A stretch of 64,000 nucleotides of DNA from assembly GCA_012934845.2 (NCBI GenBank), contig WNNJ02000802.1:62001-126000 (forward strand), read 5' to 3'. Source of the stretch: Pomphorhynchus laevis. Taxonomy: Eukaryota; Acanthocephala; Palaeacanthocephala; Echinorhynchida; Pomphorhynchidae. The position numbers were made by a program, and so were the translations under genes. Under the pieces are notes generated by a model. That model was not told the origin of the DNA. It made no database searches and saw nothing but the letters and a program-made list of their open reading frames with translations. Numbering within the stretch: the first letter of the stretch is position 1; every line of letters begins with the position of its first letter. Positions 43,090 to 53,248 of this stretch are shown here, piece by piece.

Positions 43090-45590
43090 TTGAATTTTCT
43101 TACAAAGGCATTTTCTTACAAATGATCTCATGTTAAAGCAACATGTGCAGTCGCCCACCAGATTCGCGCAAAACCAGGAATCTTGTCTAGATTTGGTATT
43201 TTCCAAATTAATTACAAGTGTGGGTAATATGAGCTATCAGAGTCCTATTGGATTGAGCGATCATTGTATGATCTTATTCAATTATTTTCCTAGGTGTACG
43301 ATCCCAAAAGTGGAAAATCTGATAGTGTCGAAAAGGTCTTGGCAACAAATTGATGAAGACTCATTACGAGAGGCGGCACTAAGAACATCATTAAGTGTGC
43401 TAATGAAGACATGAAGTAAGGTGGCATGTTATTGAATCAGGTTTAGTAGCTCTTGCATATAAGTTTGCACCACTCCGTAGAGTACCAAAAAGTAAAGCTA
43501 AATACCCTCCTTGGTTTGACACTGAATTGCGATATGCTCTCAAACATAGGAATCGTCTATTTGAACTAAGCCGTTATCAGAATAATTTTAAAAAGCGGTA
43601 TACAATGTTCCGTAATTTCGTCAATCGCCTTAAGATTAAAAAAGGCAAAGTTTCGAAGATCAATTAGCTTTACAAATTGATACAGAACCAAAAAATTTTG
43701 GGCTTATGTGAAAGCATTCAGAGCTATGCTACCAGCTATTTCATCTTTACGAGACCGTAACACTCGAGTGACATCGCCAGACAGCATGTCAGAAGTGTTT
43801 GCATCCGCTTTTGAGCTAACACCAGATGCTTTCTCTAGCATATGTGAAGATGCAGCATCACAACAGGTAGAAATTGATTCTCCAGTTTTAACGATAAAAG
43901 CACATGAGGTTTTTGTTGAATTGGCTAGGTTATCTAGATCATCAGCGGCAGGACCCAGATGATATTCACCCCAACTTCTTAAGTTACTTGCTCCTGTTCT
44001 GGCTGAACCATTAGCCTCCATATTTGAGCTGAGCTTGCGCATCTCGAAGTTACCAGCTGCCTGGAAAAAAGCGATTGTAGTACCAATTTATAAAAATGGT
44101 GAAAAATATGATCCGAATAACTATAGGGCAATAAGTCTAACTAGTGTTGTATGCAAAGTGATTGAGCGCATACTAAACAGACGCATATATGATCATTTGA
44201 GTTCGCTGAGAATTCTCAATAATGCACAGCATGGATTTCGCCCTCGGCGTTCATGTCTTACAAACTTATTACATGCTCGTGAAGATTGGGTTGGACATGT
44301 TGCTAACGGGTACTGTATCGACGTAATATTTCTTGACTTTAGTCAGGATTTTGATAGGGTGCCCCACAAAATGCTAATTTCCACCCTTGAGTCTTATAAA
44401 GTCAATCGCTCCATTATAAGCTGGATTCAAGATTTTCTTAAAGATAGATCCTTTGCTGTTCGTGTAGGTCAATGTATATCGTCTTATCGTCCTATCACCT
44501 CAGGAGTACCACATGGATCAGTCTTAGGACCCTTGTTGTTTAACATATTTATAAATCAGCTACTAGATTTAATTGAGGATTGTAGTGTTTTAGCTTTTGC
44601 CGATGATGTAAAGGTATGGAAATTGATTAAAACCAACAAGGATCGAAATGACTTTCAAAATATCCTAAACATTGTTTATCGATGGTCCTTAAACACTGGA
44701 ATTGTATTAAATACTAAAAGGTGTGCACATATGAGATGAAGTCATAGCAATGTGAGTCAAGAATATTTTATTGGCAACGAGTTTGTTGTTACCTCGCAGT
44801 TCATTCAGGATCTTGGTATAATTGTTCAAAACAATCTGAAAACACGTGCTAACACTGATAGGATTTGTAACGCAGCAAGAAGAATGACCTATATTGTCAA
44901 AAATTGCTTTAAAGATTTATCTCCCGTTTATGTTGTGCGTTTATATAATGCTCTTATAAGACCGATATTAGAATATGTGTCACCAGCAGCTTTTCCGTGT
45001 ACGCGTACAGAACTTGATCAATTAGAGCTCATACTTCGACGATTTACGAAATTATGTCCTCATGTACGATATCTTCCCTATGATACACGAATAAAAAGTT
45101 TGAATATGTCGACGGTGCGTGAAAGATTCCTTCTTTTCGACCTTTCTAGCTATGTATCGACTAATTAACGAAGATAAAATTTTTCCAGCAAATATGTCGA
45201 CGGTGCGTGAAAGATTCCTTCTTTTCGACCTTTCTAGCTATGTATCGACTAATTAACGAAGATAAAAATTTTCCAGCAAATGGAGTTGAACTTAATGAAC
45301 AGGATGGACGTAGAGGGCACTCGAAAGTACTGATAGTACATGAACACGGAAAATACCCTCGTCATTTCCGACTGTCCCATCGAGCGGTGAATGTTTGGAA
45401 TCGTCTTCCAGTTGTAGCTGGAATCGAAATGAGAACGAGTGGTGGTTGCTGCAGTACCCATGGTTCTGATATATATACTGAATGATTTTTTTTGATTTTT
45501 TTTCTTGTATTAATTTTTTTTGTTAGCGGTCAAAACAGCCTAATGGCTCTGACCTGTAGTCGTAATAATAATATTTTCATTCAAAATAAA
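43090..45590 (+). mobile_element. LINE-D, 5'-truncated copy
   Basis: It starts in the endonuclease (CLDLVFSK, YQSPIGLSDHCMI, 43180-43275) and runs through the linker, RT (SSAAGP near 43945; NNYRAISLTSVVCKV; QHGFRPRRSCLTN; LDFSQDFDRVPH near 44335; SGVPHGSVLGPLLFNIF; FADDVKVWK at 44598-44625), thumb and C-terminus (SHRAVNVWNRLPVV). The frames break a few times (near 43410, 43960, 44740, 45168). An 88-bp tandem duplication occurs at 45107-45282. The 3' stem-loop AGCC-TAAT-GGCT (45537-45548) and a cgtaataataat tail close it. Confidence 0.85.
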
Positions 45591-45744
45591 TAATTTGAAA
45601 AATTAAAAAAAATATAAAAGTAATATTTAAAAGTACTAGAAAAATTAAATGAAGTATAAAAATCGAAGTTTATTTAAACAAAAGAATCTTTTACAACATC
45701 TTTATAAAATATTTAATGTTACGTTAGGTTTATTATTCGGCATA

Positions 45745-46212
45745 ATATCATCCTACCCCTAAAACGTATAATCAACTCCGCCGTTCGAGTGCTCTTTCGT
45801 CTCCGTCGCTTCGACGAGATATCTCGCCCAACTCTCCTGGCCCACCATCCGCATCAAACTCCGCCTTCTTATCGTAACTTTTCGTCTCATCGCTGTCGGC
45901 TCCCCATCGTTCATCAACCTTCCTTTCTTAGACGACACTCGCCCCACCTCGCTATCGCTGCGTTCCCGTCATACCCTCTTACTCCACGTTCCCAATTACT
46001 CCAACAACTATGGTCTCCGATCCTTCCTCGTCGCCGCCTCACTCGCCTGGAATCAACTCCCTCTCGACGTCCACCGCGCTTTCTCCTTTATCACATTCAA
46101 ACACCTCCTTCGTTCACACCTTCTCGACACCTGATTTACAGTTTAGTTTTGTTATGGTCATGTAAGCTTGCGCTGGCACGCATTTGCCACGTTAAAAATA
46201 AACCTTTTTTAA
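45745..46212 (+). mobile_element. LINE-A 3' end, about 470 bp
   Basis: ORF2 C-terminal region (RLRRFDE, LAWNQLPLDV frame-shifted), 3' UTR and hairpin (about 46166-46185) with AAATAAACC-T(n) tail. It starts at almost the same point in the element as the 13487-13958 copy. Confidence 0.85.
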
Positions 46213-46870
46213 ATAATATTGGAGTTTTTTTGAATGTAATAAGCATCAAGAATTTTTATATTTAAACAATTGGTTTCTTTTGCTAAAACAACAGTATTAT
46301 TATAGTCAATATTGTGATCTAAATTTAAACAATGGTTTACATTAGCGCTACTAAGGCCCTTTTGGAATGTGTATTTGTATTGTTTTAATCTAGTATCTAA
46401 TGGTTGGTCTGTTTGACCCACATATATTTTATCGCATTCTGAACAAGAAATTTTATAAACAACTACATCATTATCGAGTTTGGGTTTCTTTTTCAAAATG
46501 TTGTGTAACTTCGGTATTTTATAATGTACAAAACAATATTTGAAGTATTTAATGTTTTATTGTTTGAAACAAATCTTTTGAAATTAATTTTCCAAAAATT
46601 ATTTATAAATGGTAATCCTATATATTTCTTTTCTCTTCCTAGATTAAAAACAACTTGTTTATCAGTTTTGATAATATTGTAGAAACCCGTTTTCATTGCC
46701 CATGATGGATAGCCGTTTTTATCTAATAGAATTTTAAATATCTCATTATTTGTTTTAAGTTTATTTATATCGGAAACAATCATCTTATTTCGTAAATACA
46801 AAGAATTGGATGCAGATATTTTCATAGATGTTTTGAGATTGATATTCCAAGTAACAATCTTATTATTATA
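46213..46870 (-). mobile_element. Penelope-like element fragment (RT end and GIY-YIG nuclease)
   Basis: Two adjacent minus-strand frames. 46493-46825 resembles the end of a Penelope-type RT (LLDKNGYPSWAM, YIGLPFINNFWKINFKRF). 46209-46496 begins KKKPKLDNDVVVYKISCSEC followed by DKIYVGQTDQPLDTRL, a GIY-YIG homing-type nuclease start (VYKI...YVGQT...R), which in animals is the mark of Penelope-like elements. It is 5'-truncated and frame-broken between the two parts. It lies between a LINE-A tail and LINE-C. Confidence 0.75.
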
Positions 46871-46931
46871 GTGTACAAGTTACTAGCCGCAAATGGCTGT
46901 TTCAACTGTTCACAAATTACATTTTAAAATA

Positions 46932-49916
46932 TCAATTAAAATACATCCACGAATCCAAATTAGAGTTCACAATCCACTTCAGCATCATCTTCTTGAAGTG
47001 TCTATTGCTAGTAGCATTGACGACGTCTTCAGGCAGCGAATTCCAAACATTCAATGCGCGGTGGGAAAGCCTACTCACACTCCTTATTTTGCCATGGGGG
47101 AATTTAAATAACGTAAGGGAGTGACCTCTGCGACGCGAATTTCTCAATTTTATCGAATTGGATGGGAACCCCTCTTTTCCACGAACCAAATGCCACATCG
47201 CTACAAGATCTAAATATAGTAGCCTCTGGGCCGTTGAAGGCATTTTTAAGCAAGCTAGGCGCTCATTGTAAGAATAAAGAGATGTAATGCAAAGTTTGGT
47301 TCCTCTACGTAAAATCGACTCGGTCTTTTTCATCTCAGCCTTGGTGGATGGAAAAGTTGATGCGATGCAGTATTCCACATGCGGACGGACTAACGCACAG
47401 TAGAGATGCTTAAATAATTTTGGATGCAGCTTACTAAATGTGTTCTTAATACAATACAAGGCCTTCATGACTTTACCGTAGATATAATCGGTATTCGGTC
47501 GTGTTTTAAGGTCGTTATTCAAAATAATCCCTAGGTCTCTATGAACAGAAATGTTGTGAAGCTTATAACATCCTAAATAGAATTCATGATCAGATTTACA
47601 TTTGCCGAGTTTCATATGAACGCACTTATCTACATTTATGGTCATACCGGTAGCACTGCTCCAGTCGTAGATTGTCTGGAGATCATGTTGTAGATGCCGG
47701 CCATCAGGATCTGAGATGCTATCGCACCACACTTTCACATCGTCTGCGAATGCCAGGCAGGGACTGTTTATGCGTAACAGAAGATCATTGAGAAATATAA
47801 TAAAAAGCAAGGGACCAAGGACTGTACCTTGCGGAACTCCGGATTTAACTAACCTAGTAGAAGACATGCTATTGCCAACCCTCACCTGAAATGATCTCCC
47901 GTCCAAAAAATCACGAATCCAATTGCATAACATGGAGGATACTCCGTAGTGTGCTAACAACCTAATCATCCCATCATGAGGGACGCGATCGAAGGCTTTC
48001 GAAAAATCAATAAAGATTATATCGAGTGAGCTACCAAAACTTAACGACTGGGTCCAAGTTTCGCGCGCGGTAAGCAAGTTCGTCAAACAAGAACGGGAGT
48101 GACGAAAACCATGTTGAGCGGACGATAGTATACCAAGAGAGACAAGATGATCGTAGACTCTAGTGCTGATGGCGCGTTCGAGAACTTTGCACAGAGAAGA
48201 GGTTAAGCTTATTGGCCTATAATCACCACAGGATGATGCAAAAAATTTTTTGGGAATAGGAACAACGGTTGCAGTTTTCCAATCTTCTGGGACACTGCCA
48301 GTTGCCAGAATTTTATCAAAGATAATAGTCAGGAATGGTGCCAGGTAACTCGATAAAGCTTTGAGCAGGTATGGGGAGATGTCATCGGGGCCAGCTGCGC
48401 TAAAAGGACGAATATTATTGAGATAATCTTGAATTTCAGTAAGGCAAATTGGCCGGGATTCATTACGCGGAGGGATAGAGCACCCGTACCATATCATATG
48501 AGAATCGCAATGTGGTAAAGTGGATAAAGAGAACGAGGATGCGAAGGTCTCAGCTATATCAGTTTCATTTGTAACCAAGCCACATTCAGAGTGCACATGC
48601 TTGATTGCAGAGTTGAGCGTTCCGTTTTGCCGAGCATATGACCAAAATAGCTTGGGGTTGCGATTAACTTCCTTGATGATTGTAGATTCGAATTTATCAC
48701 GTTTTAACGTTTTCATACGAGTACAGACGTTCCTAAGATACCTATAAATGTTGGCGTAATACGGAAGCGAACGAGATAACTTCCAAAGACGATTTCGTAC
48801 TCGCAACATCAATCTCAGGTCCTTATCGAACCAAACAGGATATTTAGTATTTGGCGAGATGATACGCTTTGGTGCAAACACGTCAGAAATACCTAAAAGG
48901 TAATCCCCAATCACTTTTAGTAAGACTTCTTTAGTATTTGTTAAAGATAGTGGACGACGTTGACAGAAAGATAAAATTTGCTCATCAAGCACTTTTGACC
49001 AAACCCGTTTTACGATGGGAGCCGTAAAATGGCGGAATTTAAAGTTTGGGGTGACCTGTAGTGATAGCACGCAGTGGTCAGAGTTACCTATCGGTGGAAG
49101 ATAATCCACTCGAGCTATGTCTTCAAGACGTTTGGAAAAAACCAAGTCAAGTATAGTATCATTATTATGGGAAGAAAATCGTGTGGGCTCTTGAATGTGT
49201 TGTACTAGTAAGAGTTCATCAGCGAGGAAGTGGGAGATTTCTCTTTCTACGACGGTGCCATCATCAAATATTGTTTGCCGCCAATCTGATCTAGGTAGGT
49301 TGAAGTCTCCTAGAAGAAGGAAATGAGAACTGATACTTATCGATCGCAATACTGACTTCAGAAGATTACAATCAGTGATCATAGAAGGTGAGCGATATAC
49401 AACGCAGAGACTGATACCAACACGATCATACCCAATATGAAAGGTAATACTCTCGAACGAGCCTTGCGGATCACAAACTTGATCGATGCCAGAAATTAGC
49501 AAATGGTCTCGAACGTACACTGCAACACCGCCCCCTCGCATACTGGACCTCCTGTCCCCTCGAAGTAGACGATAACCTGGAATATTTACAGTGGCATCCA
49601 AGATGTGTTCATGTAGCCATGACTCACTAACACAGAATATATCATACGCATTAACCTCAACATGGTATCGAAGCTCTACAAGTTGTGCAGGAAGACTTCG
49701 TAAATTTGAATAACCTACCGATAAATAGCAACGAGTTGCATTGGAATCCTTTTTGGTTTTACTAAGGCACGGTCTATCAAATACAATCAGATACCCTAAG
49801 GAATGGTCAGTGTTCTCTGAATTTACATGGAAACAGGGGTCCCGACAGTTAAAGGAGCCAACTGTTTCCAACGTACGACAGGACGCCACTTGACAACCCG
49901 AAAATCCCGTATGCAT
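46932..49916 (-). CDS. LINE-C ORF2: endonuclease and reverse transcriptase, intact
   Basis: 994 residues. The endonuclease (about 65-290) has VSESWL (near residue 98), RGGGVAVYVRD, CVVYRSPS, LLGDFNLPRSDWR, LDLVFSK and IGNSDHCVLSL. The linker has KYPVWFDKDLRLMLRVRN. The RT (about 510-780) has SAAGPDDISPYLL, YRPISLTSSLCKVLERA, QHGFRHSRSCLTN, IDFSKAFDRVPHDGMI with the catalytic Asp, SGVPQGTVLGPLLFIIFLND and AFADDVKVW. The C-terminus has LSHRALNVWNSLPEDVV. All key residues are present. The start ATG at 49916 overlaps ORF1 by 94 nt in the -1 frame. It would act by target-primed reverse transcription. Confidence 0.92.
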   Translation of the reverse strand: MHTGFSGCQVASCRTLETVGSFNCRDPCFHVNSENTDHSLGYLIVFDRPCLSKTKKDSNATRCYLSVGYSNLRSLPAQLVELRYHVEVNAYDIFCVSESWLHEHILDATVNIPGYRLLRGDRRSSMRGGGVAVYVRDHLLISGIDQVCDPQGSFESITFHIGYDRVGISLCVVYRSPSMITDCNLLKSVLRSISISSHFLLLGDFNLPRSDWRQTIFDDGTVVEREISHFLADELLLVQHIQEPTRFSSHNNDTILDLVFSKRLEDIARVDYLPPIGNSDHCVLSLQVTPNFKFRHFTAPIVKRVWSKVLDEQILSFCQRRPLSLTNTKEVLLKVIGDYLLGISDVFAPKRIISPNTKYPVWFDKDLRLMLRVRNRLWKLSRSLPYYANIYRYLRNVCTRMKTLKRDKFESTIIKEVNRNPKLFWSYARQNGTLNSAIKHVHSECGLVTNETDIAETFASSFSLSTLPHCDSHMIWYGCSIPPRNESRPICLTEIQDYLNNIRPFSAAGPDDISPYLLKALSSYLAPFLTIIFDKILATGSVPEDWKTATVVPIPKKFFASSCGDYRPISLTSSLCKVLERAISTRVYDHLVSLGILSSAQHGFRHSRSCLTNLLTARETWTQSLSFGSSLDIIFIDFSKAFDRVPHDGMIRLLAHYGVSSMLCNWIRDFLDGRSFQVRVGNSMSSTRLVKSGVPQGTVLGPLLFIIFLNDLLLRINSPCLAFADDVKVWCDSISDPDGRHLQHDLQTIYDWSSATGMTINVDKCVHMKLGKCKSDHEFYLGCYKLHNISVHRDLGIILNNDLKTRPNTDYIYGKVMKALYCIKNTFSKLHPKLFKHLYCALVRPHVEYCIASTFPSTKAEMKKTESILRRGTKLCITSLYSYNERLACLKMPSTAQRLLYLDLVAMWHLVRGKEGFPSNSIKLRNSRRRGHSLTLFKFPHGKIRSVSRLSHRALNVWNSLPEDVVNATSNRHFKKMMLKWIVNSNLDSWMYFN

Positions 49917-51040
49917 ATATTAGCCTCACCTTGAGAAAGCCGGTGTCTCAATTCGATGTTTGCTTTTCGTAATTGTAATCGCTCATCTGGCGAAAGGTCA
50001 CGAAGGATACGAAATGGCAACCCCCTAAGACGATATCCACGTGATAACAACATGCGCACATGATCACTAGAGGACAATATCACCTTCAACAGTCTTGGTT
50101 TCTCCTGTGTTCTTTTACCAAGCCGAAATAGCTTCTTCACGTGTATAGACGATGCTAACTCTTCATCACCTTCATGCAATAGATGGGATAATACCTTACG
50201 TAAAATAGACACGTCATGGTCCATATGTTCCTGTGAGTTTGCGGAATTGGACTCAGTAAGTTCGCTGAATAACACGCTATATGACCTGTCATAATGATGC
50301 CGAGTTATCTCAACCGACTTCGCATGTCGAACTTCACTATTTTCTGTAGGGGAAAAGTTCGATGCTATATGGGTTGGGGATCTGTTGTCTGAAGACGTGC
50401 ACAAGCTGGACGACGAATTTGCTTGGACACTGGTGTCATTGTTGTCGATAATTGGCTTATCACATGGTGCAACATTTATAAGAGCATGCTTTGAATTCAA
50501 TGAAGTCCGTAAAACACTGTCGCCCATCCGGCATTGAGGCTCAACTTCAATGTTGGAACTTGTGGCATTTACTACTGATTTAGGAGGCAAGTAATTTTCT
50601 AGCGTAGATGAAATGATGTGCGAATCGTCATCAGAAACTATCTTAGTAATCGTATATGACCTATCATGTCCCCTTTTCCACACTCGAGTTGGCGTTGAAG
50701 CCACAGAAAGGCTATTATCATGTTGTGTTTTACTCTGGACGTGAGGGGAGATCTCTAGTTGATCGGCTTGTTTTGTGGTGTCTGTACATGAATTGGTACA
50801 TTGGTTATTATCATTATCATCGGTAGGTTTGTTTTGCTCACTCCTCGTAGCCCTTCGTATAACAGCACTGCAAAAGCCGCACATGAATGATCGCAAGTGA
50901 TATATCGCCTGATCTTTACTCTTGACTTTGACAATGCTCCACACATCACAGTTTGGCGCATCGCAGCCTACTTCTAACTGAGTGTAACAGTCGTCAGATA
51001 ATGAGTTATTGATTCTGCCCTTCTTATATTTTTTGGTCAT
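49823..51040 (-). CDS. LINE-C ORF1: RNA-binding protein with Cys motif
   Basis: 405 residues starting MTKKYKKGRINNS. The Cys motif CDAPNCDVW...FMCGFC lies at about residues 25-60. The middle is polar and Ser-rich. The RRM-like core is at about 260-400: RSYSVLFSELTES, HMDHDVSILRKVL, KKLFRLGKR, RLLKVILSSSDHVRMLL, LRDLSPDERL, RLSQGEANICIRDF. The layout matches ORF1 of LINE-A and LINE-E. The frame is intact. Confidence 0.88.
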   Translation of the reverse strand: MTKKYKKGRINNSLSDDCYTQLEVGCDAPNCDVWSIVKVKSKDQAIYHLRSFMCGFCSAVIRRATRSEQNKPTDDNDNNQCTNSCTDTTKQADQLEISPHVQSKTQHDNSLSVASTPTRVWKRGHDRSYTITKIVSDDDSHIISSTLENYLPPKSVVNATSSNIEVEPQCRMGDSVLRTSLNSKHALINVAPCDKPIIDNNDTSVQANSSSSLCTSSDNRSPTHIASNFSPTENSEVRHAKSVEITRHHYDRSYSVLFSELTESNSANSQEHMDHDVSILRKVLSHLLHEGDEELASSIHVKKLFRLGKRTQEKPRLLKVILSSSDHVRMLLSRGYRLRGLPFRILRDLSPDERLQLRKANIELRHRLSQGEANICIRDFRVVKWRPVVRWKQLAPLTVGTPVSM

Positions 51041-51092
51041 TGTAATCGTGAGACAACGAGGTATTCGCTTGTATGTTATTATATTGTTCCGT

Positions 51093-51166
51093 TTAAGTAA
51101 TCCTGGATTGATCAGGAACTGGATTGATTGTAAGTAATCCTGGATTGATCAGGAACTGGATTGATT
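51093..51166 (-). repeat. LINE-C 5' UTR direct repeat, 2 x 37 bp
   Basis: Two identical 37-bp units beginning aagtaatcctggattgatc, directly upstream of ORF1 on the element's strand. Each contains smaller attgat repeats. Confidence 0.9.
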
Positions 51167-51199
51167 GTAATTAATCGTAAAATCGTATTTGATTGTATG

Positions 51200-52450
51200 T
51201 TTATAAGAAACCAAAATTTTTTTATGTCTTTAATTAATATTTAAATTATTTGAAGTTTTATAATAAACGGATACGCTCCACGCCATTAGGAGAAGCCATA
51301 CCGACTTGATGAGGATGAAGAGCTCCGAATAATTCCTTTTTTAATTTTTGGCAAACACACTTCGCACAGAGACGACGCATAGTCTCTTATCCTGCTATAG
51401 GTCTGATTTCACCGCATGGTTTGTTAAGAGCAATTAAATTCGCGCCGGCCAAGAATTCAGGTATGGAGTGCGGTGCCAGTCCTGCGAGCAAATAATTTAC
51501 AAGTTTTGTTAGGCCATGTAAGATGTTACTATGATCAGCCTAAAGCAAATCTTGAAGGTGTTTGGGGCGTAATCTAAAGAGCCCAGGCGAAGTAGCTGTA
51601 GGAAAAGAACGTATAGCACGTAATACAACTTCAGAATCGATAGTAATTGCCAATGCTCGAGGTGGATGGCTCATTATTGCGGAATCATTTGTTACCAGTC
51701 CTTGCCAGATCAATAACCTCACCGTATTTGACGTATTTATTCGGTAGTCTGTTCGATGAAATTTGACCGCCCTTTGAGCCGACCAAAATATCCAAAAAGC
51801 TAGCAATATCGCGGGCATCCATCAAAGACAAAAGATGCGCAATGTGTTTTTTGAGTTGTTTTTTAATTTTTAAATCTGCCAATGGGATTATAACCCAGAC
51901 ACCACTTTGGAAAGGACATGATTGTAGTCCAGCTTTCTTCGGATTGCTTACATAAAGTGTCCTGAATAAGAGAACACATGAGGCAAGCTGATCGTGCCCT
52001 CAAACATCACGGAATCTGTTTCACTGTGCATACGCTGGATGACCACACCCGTTTCAAAATGTCGGCACATGAACAAGAAAATCTTTGACCATGTACTGTA
52101 GTGTCGTTGAGCACACATGAGTGTTGATCAGGCGTTTCTTAAAAATTACGATCGTTGAAAGAGGAAGACGTTAGCTGGGTTGAAGATGGGTCCTTTACCG
52201 TCAATTTACACTCAGTGTAAGTATGATGCTTTTGGGACATCAAAGGCGTGTGACCAGACACCCGGCAGCGTCTTTAAACTGGTCCGTGTTTACGAAGGCA
52301 TCCCGAACTATTGAGTCCAAAGAGGTCCTTGCATACAGCACATCTGTCGGTCTAATTCTAAATCGGGTGACTAGTGCATGATCTCGAACCGTCTTGCTCC
52401 AGATTGAGGTCGGCGTTCATCTCGTCCGATTGTATATATTGTATAGTGTA
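51200..52450 (-). mobile_element. REL-type (R2-group) LINE fragment, decayed
   Basis: Minus-strand frames at 51540-51818 and 51685-51882 and the stretch to 51240 read AIRSFPTATSPGLFRLRPKH, LLAGLAPHSIPEFLAGANLI, ALNKPCGEIRPIAG and HPHQVGMASPNGVERI. This is the start of an RT of the type used by R2/NeSL-like elements (RPIAVGE-like block). 51900-52450 may be its N-terminal part but is too worn to assign. It is separate from the two REL-LINEs at 57940-61563. Confidence 0.6.
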
Positions 52451-52514
52451 TCGTCGTATTAGGTATTGTGTGTTATTTATTGTATGATAGTTATTTATTG
52501 TAAATAGTTATGAT

Positions 52515-52705
52515 TACAATGAAAGCAACTGGTTATCGCTAATAACAGCAGCACATGTCCAAAGGAAATGGCGTGATCGTTTTGAATTTTTTATATAAGC
52601 ATGTATATTTAAAAAACATTGTAATTTTCTGAAGTTGCTAACATAAGTTAGCGAAATATCAAAAATAATTTCATCTGTTCTTTGATCCGGCTCCAATAAT
52701 TATAA
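52515..52705 (+). repeat. Dispersed 190-bp repeat with hammerhead-like core, copy 2
   Basis: Inverse of 42780-42965. The core here is CTGAAGTT-GCTAAC-ATAA-GTTAGC-GAAA (52629-52656): the stem is perfect, but one base of the first box differs from copy 1. The right end runs into a tandem duplication. Confidence 0.6.
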
Positions 52706-52889
52706 ATAAACTTTGATGACGTGACAACGAATCTGAATTCGCATTTAAGCTGAGCTGGTAATTCTGGATGGATTTCAAAAATAATTTTATCTGTTCTTTG
52801 ATCCGGCTCCAATAATTATAAATAAACTTTGATGACGTGACAACGAATCTGAATTCGCATTTAAGCTGAGCTGGTAATTCTGGATGGAT
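52656..52889 (+). repeat. Tandem duplication, 2 x about 116 bp
   Basis: The segment beginning caaaaataatttcatctg and containing gatgacgtgacaacgaatct recurs 116 bp later almost unchanged. The first unit also holds the end of the dispersed repeat. It may form part of the region upstream of LINE-E. Confidence 0.85.
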
Positions 52890-53003
52890 ATTAAACTATC
52901 CTGATACCCATTAACTACTTACACAAATCAATTCTTGAAGAACGATTATTTGGATTCTTATAAACATACAATTAATAAAGATTAATTAGAAGAACGATTT
53001 GGA

Positions 53004-53104
53004 TTATAGAAGAACGATTATAGAAGAACGATTATAGAAGAACGATTATAGAAGAACGATTATAGAAGAACGATTATAGAAGAACGATTATAGAAGAACG
53101 ATTA
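53004..53104 (+). repeat. LINE-E 5' UTR array, 7 x 14 bp
   Basis: Seven units of tatagaagaacgat, with the gaagaacg core starting at 53009, 53023, 53037, 53051, 53065, 53079 and 53093. One diverged unit lies 20 bp upstream. It stands about 145 bp before the ORF1 start. Confidence 0.93.
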
Positions 53105-53248
53105 TCAAGAAAAAGTTATAAGTGTTCAAGATAATTTCTAAACAACTTAAACAAAAAGAACAACTAGAACAAAAAATTTAAACAGCTTAAACACACAATA
53201 TATAAACATACATTTACAAAACAACTTGCCAGCGGAACAAAACACATA

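Larger units (their letters stand above)
46871..51190 (-). mobile_element. LINE-C, complete CR1-like LINE with both ORFs open
   Basis: About 4.3 kb. The 5' UTR has a 37-bp unit repeated twice (51093-51166). ORF1 is 405 aa, ORF2 994 aa, with no stop in either. The 3' UTR stem-loop is AGCC-ATTTGC-GGCT (46885-46898), followed by a ctataataataag tail. No clear target-site duplication was found. This is the best-preserved LINE in the window. Confidence 0.92.

Noticed and set aside
53004-53104. CRISPR-like array
   Set aside because: The 14-bp units are contiguous with no spacers, in a eukaryotic LINE 5' UTR.
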